From Phoebastria nigripes (Eukaryota > Chordata > Aves > Procellariiformes > Diomedeidae): a stretch of DNA of 64,000 nt. The notes under the pieces are model-generated. The model worked only from the letters and a program-made list of their open reading frames with translations. It was not told the DNA's origin and ran no database searches. The translations under genes were made by a program, and so were the position numbers. Below are positions 12,046 to 24,529 of the stretch, in pieces. The first letter of the stretch is position 1; every line of letters begins with the position of its first letter. The stretch covers positions 1 to 64,000 of the forward strand of contig JAYKAV010002739.1 of assembly GCA_035582835.1 (NCBI GenBank), read 5' to 3'.

Positions 12046-14627
12046 GCATGAAGTGATGTCACACTACGTTTTTTCCTTACCCCCAATTCCACGATTGCTT
12101 CTGCCTCAGCATCACCTGCACCTTTCTACCAAACCAAATGCTCATATAACTATGCAGTGAACTGGGTCAAGTAACTATTTAGTCATTAAAAAAGCTTTCA
12201 ATCATCAGTTTCCTGACGGAATTTATTTTCTGAGTATGTAAGTCTATGCTCGCACACAGAAAATAAGGCCTGAAGCTGAGGTAAGAGTAGCAATGCCAAT
12301 TTACAGTGCAAGTGGAGATCATTGTTTGCTAATAAATACATGTTGAAAGGCAACACCAAGAAGGAACATAACTGTTTAAACATAAGGACAACACAAGCTC
12401 GAAGAAAATGGTTATAAATCTACCACAAATCACTTCAGGCTGGAAATCAGAAGGCTTTTAACTATCACAAAAATACAGCTGTAGTTCCAGTTAAAGGGAC
12501 AAAAGCATAACCAGTTCTTACAGCAGAGCAACTGGCTATCTACTAGTACTTTAGAAGTTCTTTTTCAATCCCATATTTAACAATTGTTCCATATTTTTGA
12601 TAATAGATACACATTTTATTGTGTTGGAGTATAGCATATTTTAAAAAAATTGATTTTCCAGGAAGTCCAGATTGGTAAATTAATAAATAAAAAAATTGTA
12701 TCACTTGTACAAACTAATATTATGACATATGGAAAAGCTACTAATAGTAGTATTTACTAGTAAAGTTAAAAGAAACTTCAGGCCAAGTGTCATTTCTCTA
12801 AAATTCAAAAACTACTCAGACAGCTTTTTTGAAAGAATTAATCCCTATGTGTGGTATGAGACTTTCAGACGTGCCTTGTACGCCCTGGGAACCATTACAA
12901 TACTTGTGACCTGATTTTTAAGAGAGCTTGGTACTCAGTATTTTGATTTTTGGAAATCTGTCCACGTGTTAAGGTGACTAAAGCCATTGATTTGACTCCA
13001 AAAAGCAAAAGTATGCAAATATAAATATATAGCAAGAGTTAAAAAAAAAAAAAATCACAAAACAAACAAAAAAAAAGCCAAAATGTAGGCAATCTGTTTT
13101 CATANNNNNTTAAAAAAAAAAAAAAAAGCAGTACCCTCCAAAATCTTTGATGCAAGTTTTGAACATGATTAGAGCTCACTATTTTGCATAAGAAACTTGA
13201 CAAACTATGGAGTCTTGAAGCATACCAACCTGCAGAAAATCGTTTATAATTAACCATACATGGTAAGCTCTTACTTTTCATACCAATGAGTTGTACTGTA
13301 GCAGCTCCTTTGGAGGTCCATGTTGGGAGCAATGAATGTGCATTGCTTTGTTTGTTTGTTTTCACATTCTTTGCAATGAAATAGTGACTTAGGGATTTAG
13401 TTTTCTAACAACTTGGTGGAGATTGATTATTAGATACTAGAAAAATGTTTTGTTACTGTTTTAAAGAAATTCTAACAAATTTAATTAAATTGAGACATAT
13501 AGTTTAAGGGTTGGCTGAATTATGCTGTTGGGCATAACCACACAAACAAAATATTTTACATGCCACTTGTTAAACAACATTCATGTGTGACCATATAAGC
13601 CTGAACTATGTCTAACACACCAAAAAACACTAACCAAGTTTTCAGATTTTAGACTTGATATTGCTTTCTTCCCCCTCAAAGGATGCCCCCTTTGTGCCTC
13701 ACAGTTCTACAGTGGTATACTTGAAATATCTACTTTTAAAATACAGAAAATACACACAAAAGAGCATGTGAAAAATTTTAAAAACATATGCAAAAAATAG
13801 TAGTATGAAAGAAATGCAAAACTCAGTATTTACAAATACAATTGCTTTTATCATATCTTAAAACACATTATTACAGTCTTCTAGATATGCTTTTTAAAAA
13901 AAAAAAAAAAGTTAAAGTCTATTCTGGCATAAAGAACACCAGATTTGGGTTTTTTTACCAGTTGTTTTTTCGAAGTACCTTAAGAGCTCAAAGTCTAAAA
14001 GTGGTTGACAGCAAAAAACATGGATATGGCAATTAAAAAATACGAACCTAATACCATGCTTTTCATTAGTTTTAATCAGAACAGTAGAAATTTATATTTT
14101 ACAACAAATTTTATAAAATATCTCCCTCTTCTCTTGAGCAATACTGCGTCATTATCACCTGCTTGATCCTCTAGTACTGCCAAAAAACATTTCAAAACCA
14201 ATATAAGCAGAAGCCAAATACTTCTGACAAACAAAATAAATTATGTTATACTGGTTATTCATGATATAAACATATTCCTTACCTGTTGAAATATTAACAT
14301 AGCTGTTGTAATTGATGTATTATGTCACACTAAAGAATAGCATCAAAAAATTTCAGCTTGATTTTCAAATGACTACCTTTTTAGATGTATAGATCAGTGG
14401 TCTCTGTTACTATTAATATTATGTTTAATAAATAACATACAGTTAATAAATAACATAAAAAATATTTTTATGTGTTTTTCTTCTTTATCTCATCCTTTTT
14501 TAATTTCTTTGTGTATGTTTTATAATGTACATATTAGTATAGTAGCAAATATATATATTTATAAATTAATATATAAAAATAATATTTTTAGTGAGACATA
14601 TGTGATTGAATATGCTTCATTATTTTT
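12046..14627. other. No gene recognised
   Basis: AT-rich DNA with A-runs and one assembly gap. I see no coding exon or identifiable transposon. Confidence 0.6.
13030..13135. repeat. A-rich low-complexity DNA with an NNNNN gap
   Basis: A-runs mixed with CAAA units. N at 13105-13109 marks an unresolved spot, so the length here is uncertain. Confidence 0.85.
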
Positions 14628-16520
14628 TTAAAAATCTTTGTTTAACACTTTGTGATACAGCAATTCAAAGGTCTGGTTCTAAGTTCAGTTTATTTCAATA
14701 CTTGGTTTTAATGGGTCTCATGGCTGAAAAAGATACCTCACAAAGATGCGTAGATGCCAACGGAAGAAGTTGCCTGCACTTGCTAAAATCATTATACTCA
14801 TTTTTCAATCCCATCCACCAATTATGCAACGTTTTTTCTTGAAATTGGGCTAGAAAATTACCATCTTCCCTGATGTCAACCAGTTCTTCTTCCAAACTAA
14901 TCGGAAGGTGTTGCATGTTTATATTTTTAACAAATAGGTTCAAAACCCACTGAAACTCTCATTTGGAAGATTTTTAAATAGGTTAGAAAATTCTGTTTCT
15001 ATCCTTTTAAAGTGTACAGATACAACAGGTCTTATAGGTGACACACATTGTGTTCAGCAACAAAAAAAACCAACCAAACAAAAAAACCAAACGAACAAAA
15101 AAGATCACATAACGATGGAAACCTTTCCAAACATCCGTTTTCAAAATGCTCTCTCCATAGCATGAGTTTCTTTTGGAAAGCAGTTATTTTCNCACTCATT
15201 GTTAAAACATCACCTTCACCTTGAAGGGACACATTAAGTGTGTTTATTTTTTGGAAATATCTGCTAGGTAGCAAACTACTCACAGCCACCTGTCATCACT
15301 GAAGAGGTCAGCAAATTTGGAACACTTGTCTTTTTGTAAAAGAAGAATGTGTAAAGTTTGACAACTCTTTCAAGCACAAGATAACCAGCGAACCTCTGTG
15401 TGGTGCAAGAGATTTTCATGGTCTCTCCCCATCTCATTACAAAGTCTGGTAAAGATGCTACTGTTTGAAGGGCTTGTTTTTATAAAGTTAACCACATCGA
15501 TGCAATCCTCTAGCACTTTGTGCACTCCTGGCTCCAACTTCTTTGCTGCAATAGCTCGCCTATGAGTGATGCAGTGAAGGAGTTCCATCTGCAGTGCTAT
15601 CTCTGTAACCTTACCCTGGAATCCCTTTTTTATTCCAGTCAAAGCAGNCACTCCATCAGTGGTTACACTTGCACAGTTTTTCCATAAAACATTGGTTTTT
15701 CCTAAAGAAGCCATTTCCTGTTGAGAATATATCTTCTCCGGTACATCTCTCCTTTAGTGGCTCACAAAAAACCCCAAAAAGTTCTTCGTGCATTTCATTA
15801 TTGAAATGCAAATACCATAAGCTGAGAGAAGTTTGAAACATCTGTACTTCATCCAGCTGTATAGCAAACCTCCCCCACTGTGTAACTTGTTCCAGTACTT
15901 GTTTCTTCAACTCTTCAGCAGTGTCTTCTATGCATCTTCCAACAGCATTTGCTGACAAAGGAGTGCATTTTAGTTTGTTGCCATATTGTTTTGCATGTAC
16001 TATTTCAGCTATTTTTACTGTGGCAGGAAGAACAATTGTTTCTGCAATGGTATGTAGTCTTTTGCTATTACCTAAGATACTTCTAGATATTTATCATTAA
16101 GTTTTGCAAAGTACTGAATTGAGCATCATGACTTGAAACATCGATAAAAAAAATTGTGAAGGTTTGTCTTCATGTTCTGAATGCTGAGTTTCTAAACATC
16201 TTGCTAATCATAATGGCTTCATACTACCATTAGCTAGTATCTCAGGACACAATACAAACTTAGAGCGAAGCTCATCATTAACAACAGTGGATGTCAATCC
16301 ATATATCAAACAGTCATGATAATTTTTAATGTTTTTGATCAACTTATTGTCAGATCCGATCAGATCACCATTGTTTTTGATCTCATGTGGCTGACAAAGA
16401 GCTCATACTAGGAACAGGAGAAGTGTCAGCTCTGCCATTTTCTTGCTGATTGCTTGTGCTCAGTATTATCTTCAATCACGGTTTCTTTGCAGGAATCTTT
16501 TTAAGCCACTCGTCCATTTT
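14628..16520 (-). pseudogene. Decayed hAT (Charlie/ZBED5-FAM200-like) transposase gene
   Basis: Reading leftward, the pieces of one transposase appear in the correct order but in shifting frames. They are MDEWLKKIPAKKP and then a stop (from 16516); a BED-finger-like ETQHSEHEDKPSQF; SANAVGRCIEDTAEELKKQV; TDGVXALTGIKKGFQGKV; RLCNEMGRDHENLLHHTEVR; NTLNVSLQGEGDVLT; and the hAT C-terminal dimerisation segment LPLASTHLCEVSFSAMRPIK. Stops and frameshifts throughout make it non-functional. About 1.9 kb is close to full length for this group. I could not find convincing terminal inverted repeats or an 8-bp target duplication, so it could be a transposon copy or a dead copy of a domesticated gene. Confidence 0.88.
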
Positions 16521-19164
16521 GTGAGGGTTAATGTAGTTAAAACTAGACAATATAATCTGTAAATCCACTTAAGCAGTCACATGTAAACTGCAATACATCG
16601 CAATACACTGAAAACAAGCAAGTGAGGGCGCCACTGTCAACCCCTCTGCATTGTGGAACACCCAGTCTTCCCCCAGGATACCTCATGTACCATACCTGAT
16701 GTGAGCATCTGATACAGAACGAGTGAGGGCACCAGCATCGATTTGTGTATTAAATATTAGTAAAACTTTTTTTTTTTTTTTTTTGATAGAAAATAACTAC
16801 AAGTTATAATATTGTTTTCCCCACATGCCAGTGGATCATCTTATGTACCTCCTGGTCTAGATGATCACTAACTAAATTATTATATTCATATAAAATTCAA
16901 ATTCTTCACGTTGTTTTCTTACAGCTACTGTTAAAAAAGAAAATGTTTCTATCACTGTCCTGCAGGCCCTGCTTCAAGTAAAAGAATTTTCCAGTAGTAC
17001 CAGTTTCTCAACAAAGCTATCAGGTGTAGTGTCAAAGGGGTATTGCTACATGTTTTTATTTTATTTTATTTTATTTTTTAAATAGCGTGACCAGGAATTG
17101 CTGGAACAAAGGCAGAGAGGGAGGTAACTGAATTATCTTGCTCTACAAAGAGGTTGAAACTTCCAGTTNTGTTTTTGTTTTTTTCCCTCCTTTAAAGGCA
17201 GACAAGTTGGAGAAGCTACCACTGAAGCAAGTATGAGCAAAGCGACCACAAGGAGAATAAACAACAGCAACAAAGAGGTCATGTTGCTGGCAGCACCTTT
17301 TAATCTGGAGTTCTACTGAAGGGAGAGGAATTTTCCCAGCGAGGCCTAATAAATCTGAACAGTTCGAACAGTTAAGGACCGGCTTGTGTGTCTGAATGTT
17401 GGCTTCGTCAAACCCTGAGATGCCATCCAAGTGAGCTCTCAGTCATTTGTGATCGGTTACAACTACATTCCTATGGCTTGTTTCTCAGACCCAGTTAATA
17501 CGTGCTTAATTCTGCTTCCCACTCCTGACTAGTCTGCCTGCCAGCTTACTGCTTCTTGAAATAAACTCTTATCCCGTCCTTCAATTTAGTATACATTTTG
17601 ATTCTGTGGCTTTCTCATTCCAAGTCTGATTCCTGAGTACGCTCTTTCTTTTTTTTTTTTTTTTTTTTAAGATTCTCTGTGCGATTCCTAATTTCTATTT
17701 CAGCTTTGGCTCACCTTAACTTTGTTTCCAGCCTTGATTCTAGTCTAGCAGCAATCACTGAGCACAGCTGCCTATTTATAGTTATCTACCTCCAGACCAC
17801 AGTTGTTTGATACTGTGTGGAAGTTGACAATATAAATCAAGAAGTGAAACTTTCACAAATACTGAACATGTTTAGAAGCTGTTACTTGAAAACATCATCA
17901 AAACAAATTAAATTGAACACTGCTGTAATTTTCTGTATAGCTACCAAAACTTGAATACTCTCTGGGCATCTGTAGGAAATCCAGTGTAGTTCTCTGTCTT
18001 CCACTATCAACACTGTTCAACTCGCATAATGTAATCATTCGGGGAGCATTAGGCTTCTGACTAACTATAAAGTTTCAGCAGGTAGGGTGACTTGCATGCT
18101 ATGACATTACCTAAGCTAAAATGCAGATTGTTTTCCTACAATTTCTGAATGAATGTTACTTATGAAAACTGGTGATTCTGAATCTGAAAAATTTTAAGTG
18201 CAAAACAGAATTTAATTAAAAATTAACCTGTTTAGTANCTATTTCTAAATTTGATGCAAGTCCCAATACTATTGTTTATTAAGCATAAAGTCTTCAATAT
18301 AATACATTACATTAATAAAACAATAATAAAATCTATATCTGTAATCTGCTTGAACAGACATACAAAAATAAAAGACCTATAGTTTCAAAATCTACTTTAT
18401 GGCTTCTGTTCAAATCTCCCAAATCAAATGTCCTTTTGAGATTTCTGGTTTAGCAGCTTTAAAGAAGCCTATCTGAAATTCTCTGTAGTGACAGAAGAGC
18501 ACTGAACTGAATCTTAGTTACTTGATCAAAAAAGCTTCCATGAAGGATCAGAGCAGATGGGTTTTGGGATCATGCTTTCCACCTTTTGACAAGAAAAAAA
18601 AAGTGAATGCCTGTAAGTTTTTGGCTTCAAACAAGGCTCCTTAAAAAAAAAAAAAGGAGGGGGGGGGAACACAAAAAAACAACAACCAAAAAACCCACCA
18701 CCACCACCTCCACCTAACTATCTATCTACAAGACAAAGGACTTCCTTTTTTACTCAGATTATTTTCTGATTGCAGATTTTCCCCTGTGCGGAAGACTGAA
18801 ATTTTAAGACCACAGGGTGGCAGCATACAGCATAACATCGTAGTGTAAGTAGTGCCATTCTTCCTTTCAAAAGAACTCGCACCAAAGAATAATCTTCCTA
18901 TTCTCTTGCTTTTTCTTCACACTAAAGTTGTGTAACTGGGATAGATAATGCCATGGCTGAGAAAACATCCATAACGATAGTGTAAAGGCTGTACCAGATG
19001 AGTTTTAGGATAGAGTGCTGGAATGTATGGTGCCAGCATGGAGAAAACGGATGTATGCAGTGCTGCTGAATAGCTGCTTTGAAGAACCACTGTTCTTCAA
19101 AGAAACCACTGTTCTTCAAAGATCCTTCAGCTGATGGGAATACTGAATCACAGCTTACTGTAGA
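16521..19164. other. No gene recognised; possible unidentified repeat at 17090-17640
   Basis: The part next to the hAT gene (16521-16760) is probably its 5' flank and carries two copies of a GTGAGGGCRCCA motif about 100 bp apart. 17090-17640 is less AT-rich, has an AATAAA at about 17560 and looks like an old element end, but I cannot name it. A 95-codon minus frame at 17143-17430 lacks any family match. Confidence 0.5.
17052..17079. repeat. (TTTTA)n microsatellite
   Basis: Five or so pentanucleotide units followed by a T-run. Confidence 0.9.
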
Positions 19165-20480
19165 GAATGAATATAGATGGAAAGATTATTACTTCTCCTC
19201 AAACTTCCTGAAGAAGTCTGCAAGTATCTGGACAAAGAAATCAGGTTAATACAATCTTCTTGGATTNCCAAAAGGCACTTAGTTCCTTACCAAAAGCTCT
19301 TAAAACAAGTAAGAATGCCATGGAGTATGGGTCCTCAAATGACTAAGCCAATGACAAAAAAAAGAAAATGGGTAAAAGGATATTTGGTCTGTTTTCTCAG
19401 TAATGGCATTTCACTAATGGAATCCCAAAATGGTCTGTACTTGGCCTTTGTTGTGCAACATGTTCATAAATTATCTGGAAAAGGGAGTAAACACTGAGAT
19501 TAATCTCTAAGTATCCTCTGATGATGATACTAACTTGTTCCAGAAAGATGAAAGGCATAGGGACAAGGAACTGAAAAAAACAAACAAACAAAAACCCAAA
19601 CAAAAAAACCCCACACAACTTTCTAGTCCTGACTGGGCAATAAAATGGCAGATGAAATCCAGTATAAATTAAAACCAAGAAGTGATGAATATGTGAAAGA
19701 AATCTTAATTTTACAAACATGACAGGCCCCAAATTGAAAATTGACACTTAAATGTGACCTTGAAGTTATGACAGCTCTATGAAAATATTGGTTCAGTAGT
19801 AATCAAAAAAGTAAATCAAGTATTAGGAGTTATTAAAGATGGAACAGAGGAAAACATCACCACGCCACTGTGTGATTCCACCATGCTCCCAAATCTTACA
19901 GGCTGCATGCATTTTGGTTCCACAATCACAAGAACAACATAGAACAAAAAAAGAGAGAGAGGCAACAAGGAATCAAGGTATAGAATGACTTTCAAGTACC
20001 ACTATGTAAGGTAAAATTCTTTAGCTTAGAAAAGGGATGCCTGACAAGGTGGTAAAATGGAGATCTACTAAATCTTGACTAGCATAGAGATAATGAATAG
20101 GGAATGATTTCCACTGTCTTTTTTTAGCATGAGAACTAAGTGGCATCAAACAACCTTTGTGCACTGTAGGCTCTAAACTAACAAAAGATACTTCATACAA
20201 TATGTAGTGACACCAAAGAACTCCTTGCCACATCACATAAAAGTTTATATGGGTCCAAAAGCAATTAACAATTTCTGGAAAAGAAAAGAACAAACCACCA
20301 AGACCTTTGCTTGTAAAGGAAGGCCCTACAGCTACAAACTGTTGGAGGCCGGGAGAGCATCTTAGAGAAGTACTATTACATGTTGGCNTTGTTTATATAC
20401 TCTTTGCTGGACATTCTGTATTGACTGATCAGAGAAGGGATGGCGGGCTAGGTGGACAAACAGTCTGACTTGCCAGAACT
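19165..20480 (+). mobile_element. Long old sauropsid-type CR1 (RT domain to 3' end)
   Basis: Recognisable in order: CTTGGATTNCCAAAAGGCAC (the DF.KAFD site); ACATGTTCATAAATTATCTG (NIFINDLE); CAGCTCTATGAAAATATTGG followed by AATCAAGTATTAGGAGTTAT (SMKTS...VLGII); and the 3' landmark GATGGCGGGCTAGGTGGAC near 20440. All lie on the + strand and are frame-broken. About 1.3 kb is the most complete old CR1 here. A plus frame of about 106 codons at 19177-19497 is a fragment of this relic. Confidence 0.85.
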
Positions 20481-23093
20481 ATTCTTACATTAACATTTTG
20501 TGCTATGTATGTTCATTTTCACCACTTCTCCAAACCCACACTTTCTTGTAGTTTTGTATGCATAGCCCAGTTTTCTTTCAGAAAGAGAACATGTCAAGTT
20601 ATTTGGAGGAAGAATATGAAGACAGGAAAAATGAAGATTTTGGAATAGGGAAATAAAAAGTTCATATATTATCCAAGATGAGGAAAGAAAAACAAACAAA
20701 CAAACAAACAAAAAAAACCCCAAAACACAAGAGAGTAATATATTAGAGTACCTTTCAAGAGGTGACAAAATAAACTGACTGTAGAAAAGAACCACTGGGG
20801 GAGGTGGATCAGATTTTTTTACAAGAGTAAAGGTTTAGAAATAGAATTCTGTGTCCAACAAGAGAATTCTGGCCTCTGGCCTGAAGACTAGTGAAAGGTC
20901 TCTGAAGAACTGACTTACTGGCAGGAATATTAGTAAGGTGACAGCACTTTCAGAGATTTGCCACACCCAAAAGAGAATCAAGAGACTTCCAGAATTTCTA
21001 TGGGTTTTTTTAATTTATATTTCCTATTTTACTCTGTCCTCACAAAAACAAACATCTGCAACCACAACAAAAGGGAAAAGCCATTACTTAAAAGAGAAAG
21101 CAAAATAGTAAAGCTGTGAAGAAAGTCCGAATGAATGTTTGTCACAAAACAGAAGTATTTTGACGACCAAGTTAGCAAATGGAGAGCAAATGATAACAGC
21201 AGTGAAGACAGAAATATTTGCCATTAAGAAACAAACACTTCTCCAAAGACAATATTAGAGTTCTGGGGAAAAAAAGGAAAGAAAAAAAAATCTTTACAAA
21301 TAGGTTATTAAAAAAAGCAATCAATGGTGTTAAAATATGTTACACATAAACAGATAGGTGTGTGACATCCAGTGGTCAGACAGTGTAAATGCATAAAAAA
21401 ACCAAAATGCTGTAGAGCACCTTTAGTTTTGTTTTCGCTATTAAAAGCAGAGACCCTGAAGTCATGATCAGTGATGGGGGAAGGCGGAATAAAATCGCTT
21501 ATATACACTACTTACATACATATACACACATATATATGGTTATTTTTCTAAAATTTAAGAAGAGGGGTTATTAGAGGGCCTGCTAGATCTTAAGTTTTAA
21601 AGTGTCAAGTTCTAGAGTGATACATGAAAGAAAAAATAGTTGACTTAAATGCTGTTCTACCATTAAAACAGATGTGCTTTCATTAATGCTGTTAAATACG
21701 ACTTCATTATTGAGGAAAATAGACTAAATTTTGAGCCTAATCTGAACCCAAAAATCATAGACCACCTGAATAATGCTCCCTCAGCTGTGAAGGGAACTGA
21801 ATTTGAGTTACAGCGCATACATATGGTATGGTTTGAGCAGACACGAGGACACATGGAATCTTAAAGACCCACGAATGGGAAACAAAACATATCTGTTCAT
21901 TTGGAAATCCTTCTGGAACACAATTTCCTCCTATCCCTTGTTTTGGCTCTGTGTACCTTTTAAGAGCCATTCAGCTCAGCACAGCAAAAGCAATACTAAT
22001 GATTTTATTTTGAGATCCTTAAAAGAAAGGGGTATTGAGAATTTGTCACAACTATAGTACAAGTTTTCAACTATTACAGATACTTTCATTTACCTACTTT
22101 TAGGTTTGTGAAGTGATTGAATATTTCATTTTAAAAGTAAATATTATCATATAGTTAACGTTGAAGCGTAAATATATTGAATAACACATTCACTGAGATA
22201 CTTATTCAAGTGCAAATTTCCAATGAATCTAAAAAAAAAAAAAAAAAAAATCACTCTAGTTGACAGAAATATTAAATCAGAAAAACAAGCTTTCTTGAAT
22301 AAAATGTGGATAAAGTGACGGTGTTTTTAAAAAACATTTTCTCTACTTACAATCTTTTAGATAATATTTCTACATGGAAGTTGATTTAACAGACTTTTTT
22401 ATTTAACTTGCATATTGATACAGTTATCTTCTCTAGTGAGAGTAGCAGAACAAGAAAGTTTTGCAGTAAAATAAGCTGTTTCTATTCTTCAGCTCTAATT
22501 CATTCTCTGCATTTCTAACACTTCTAGTTAAAAATAAACTGCTTAATTGTCTTTCCTTACAGGTTAATAGTTTCTTTAAAATGAGTAATGCAAATATAAA
22601 TTCATGGAACTAATGACAGAACTTTATTGTTGATAGTCTAAAGAATAAATGAAATACATAAATGTACCTAATGCATACTCATATCTGAGATGTCTCTGTC
22701 TAAAGATGTCAGAAGAAAGGCATATTTCTTTATCCAAAGATTTAAGCGAGGAATTTATTGAAACATGCAAGTGGAAGAATAGCTGGGTTTTTGCAATCAC
22801 CCTCATTCGCTCTCTACAGTCTCTATTTTAAGTGGTGAATGCTCCTTTGAGAAAAGCAGAAGCTTGCCTTTTAGGGACAGCCAATATTATATGACCTTTG
22901 CTCGTGACAATCATTCTTGGGATGTGCTTTCTTCTAAAGCTACTATATTGTCTGGCTTCGCTGAATCTCTCCTGTTTTATTCACTTACAATAACCATAAA
23001 ATAGTTTACACCTTTAAACAGTCCTACAAAACATTTCTATTATTTGTTCAAGGGGATTTTTTTCTCCCAAAGTCTCAATTAGTATTTGGTCTG
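20481..23093. other. No gene recognised
   Basis: AT-rich DNA with a (CAAA)n tract and a 20-A run at about 22231-22250. The open frames are short and unmatched. Confidence 0.6.
20691..20722. repeat. (CAAA)n microsatellite
   Basis: Repeated CAAA units running into an A-run and AAAACCCC. Similar A/C-rich tracts occur at about 15060-15105, 18660-18715, 19575-19615 and 34225-34255. Confidence 0.85.
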
Positions 23094-23686
23094 TGTCATG
23101 GTTTAACCCCAGCCAGCAACTAAGCACCACACAGCCACTCGCTCACTCCCCCTTGGTGGGAAGGGGGAGAGAATCGGAAGAGTAAAAGTGAGACAACTCG
23201 TGGGTTGAGATGAAGACAGTTTAATAGGTAAAGCTAAAGCCACACAAGCAAGCAAAGCAAAGCAAGGAATTCATTCCCTACTTCCCATCGGCAGGCAGGT
23301 GTTCAGCCATCTCCAGGGAAGCAGGGCTCCATCACACCTAACAGTTACTTGGGAAGACAAAACGCCATCACTCCGAACGTGCCCCCCTTCCTTCTTCTTC
23401 CCCCAGCTTTATACACTGAGCATGACGTCATATGGTATGGAATATTGCTTTGGTCAGTTGGGGTCAGCTGTCCCAGCTGTGTCCCCTCCCAGCTTCTTGT
23501 GCACCCCCAGCCTACTCGCTGGTGGNGTGGGGTGAGAAACGGAAAAGGCCTTGACTCTGTGTAAGCACTGCTCAGCAGTCGCTAAAACATCCCTGTGTTA
23601 TCAACACTGTTTCCAGCACAAATCCAAACCATAGCCCCATGCTAGCTACTACGAAGAAAATTAACTCTATCCCAGCCAAAACCAGC
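23094..23686 (-). mobile_element. Full-length ERVL-type LTR, minus strand, part of an aberrant element
   Basis: Reverse complement of the same LTR subfamily as at 10,791. By eye it agrees over nearly the whole length, with only scattered substitutions (for example the end ATGACA instead of ACAACA). CRE TGACGTCA at 23423-23430; TATA on the minus strand at 23408-23413. The 5' end of the LTR is at 23686, where it adjoins ERV internal sequence carrying a purine-rich stretch (minus-strand ACGGGGTGGACAATA) that looks like the polypurine tract. This is therefore a 3' LTR. Confidence 0.92.
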
Positions 23687-24178
23687 ATATTGTCCACCCC
23701 GTATTCCATACCATTTACGTCATGCTCAGGTCCCACAGTATCCAATACATCCTCATTAACCACCACTACTCTTCCCATCCTTTGATATAATACACAGATA
23801 TCATTCCCTTAGTCTATGGACCACCCTTGTAAAATGTCCCTAAAATGTCCACAAATGTCCACAAAATGTCCATTGAGTTCATTTAGTCCATGACTTTGGG
23901 CTCCATCTCTTATGGTGGTCACTCAGGACAGGAGAGGTGGTGTCTTGCGTGGAGTTACTGGGCACCAAAGTCAGCTCAGGTCAGGTCGCTGCTGCACTTG
24001 CACTGCTTCTTGGAAGGCTTGTCCTCCATTGGCTCAGGTGGTTCCTGCTATAGTAACTCCTATAACATGCAACTCAAATCATGGGTTACAACAATTTAAA
24101 GGTGTATCCATTACAATCTCCACCCCTGGTCCCTTTGGACCAGATCATAGGGTTTAACATTGCAATGAACCCCTCCCC
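23687..24178 (-). mobile_element. ERV internal 3'-end remnant
   Basis: About 490 bp joining the minus-strand LTR to the plus-strand LTR fragment. Next to the LTR it reads as the non-coding 3' end of an avian ERVL provirus on the minus strand, with the polypurine tract abutting the LTR. It includes a short tandem array (aaatgtcc units) at about 23832-23871. No intact gag, pol or env frame is present; the short open frames are not functional genes. Confidence 0.7.
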
Positions 24179-24529
24179 AACATCATGCTCAGCATATAAA
24201 GCTGGGGAAACAAGAAGGAAGCGGAGGACGTTCGGAGTGATGGCGTTTGTCCTCCCAAGTAACTGTTACGCATGATGGAGCCCTGCTTTCCTGGAGATGG
24301 CTGAACACCTGCCTGCTGACGGGAAGTAGGGAATGAATTCCTTGTTTTGCTTTGCTTGCGTGCGCAGCTTTAGCTTTACCTATTAAACTGTCTTTATCTC
24401 AACCCACGAGTTGTCTCACTCACAACCCAACTCACTTTTACTCTTCCGCTTCTCTTCCCCATCCCACCAGGGGAGAGTGAGCGAGCAGCTGTGTGGTGCT
24501 TAGTTGCCAGCTGGGGTTAAACCACAACA
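24179..24529 (+). mobile_element. Plus-strand partial LTR (R-U5 side), 5' truncated
   Basis: It begins inside the LTR at CATCATGCTCAGCATATAAA, next to the TATA box, and runs to the U5 end ACCACAACA. It is the same subfamily as the other two LTRs, with a small insertion near the TTGTCTCACTC region. It is opposite in orientation to the LTR at 23094. The outer flanks match for 4 bp (tctg at 23090-23093 and 24530-24533), so the whole 23094-24529 block may be one insertion. Confidence 0.85.

Noticed and set aside
14390..14415. CAGTGGTCTC as a hAT terminal inverted repeat
   Set aside because: No matching inverted copy or 8-bp duplication was found on the other side of the transposase relic.
19177..19497. 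Plus-strand frame of 106 codons as a possible gene
   Set aside because: It aligns in order with the decayed reverse-transcriptase region of an old CR1.
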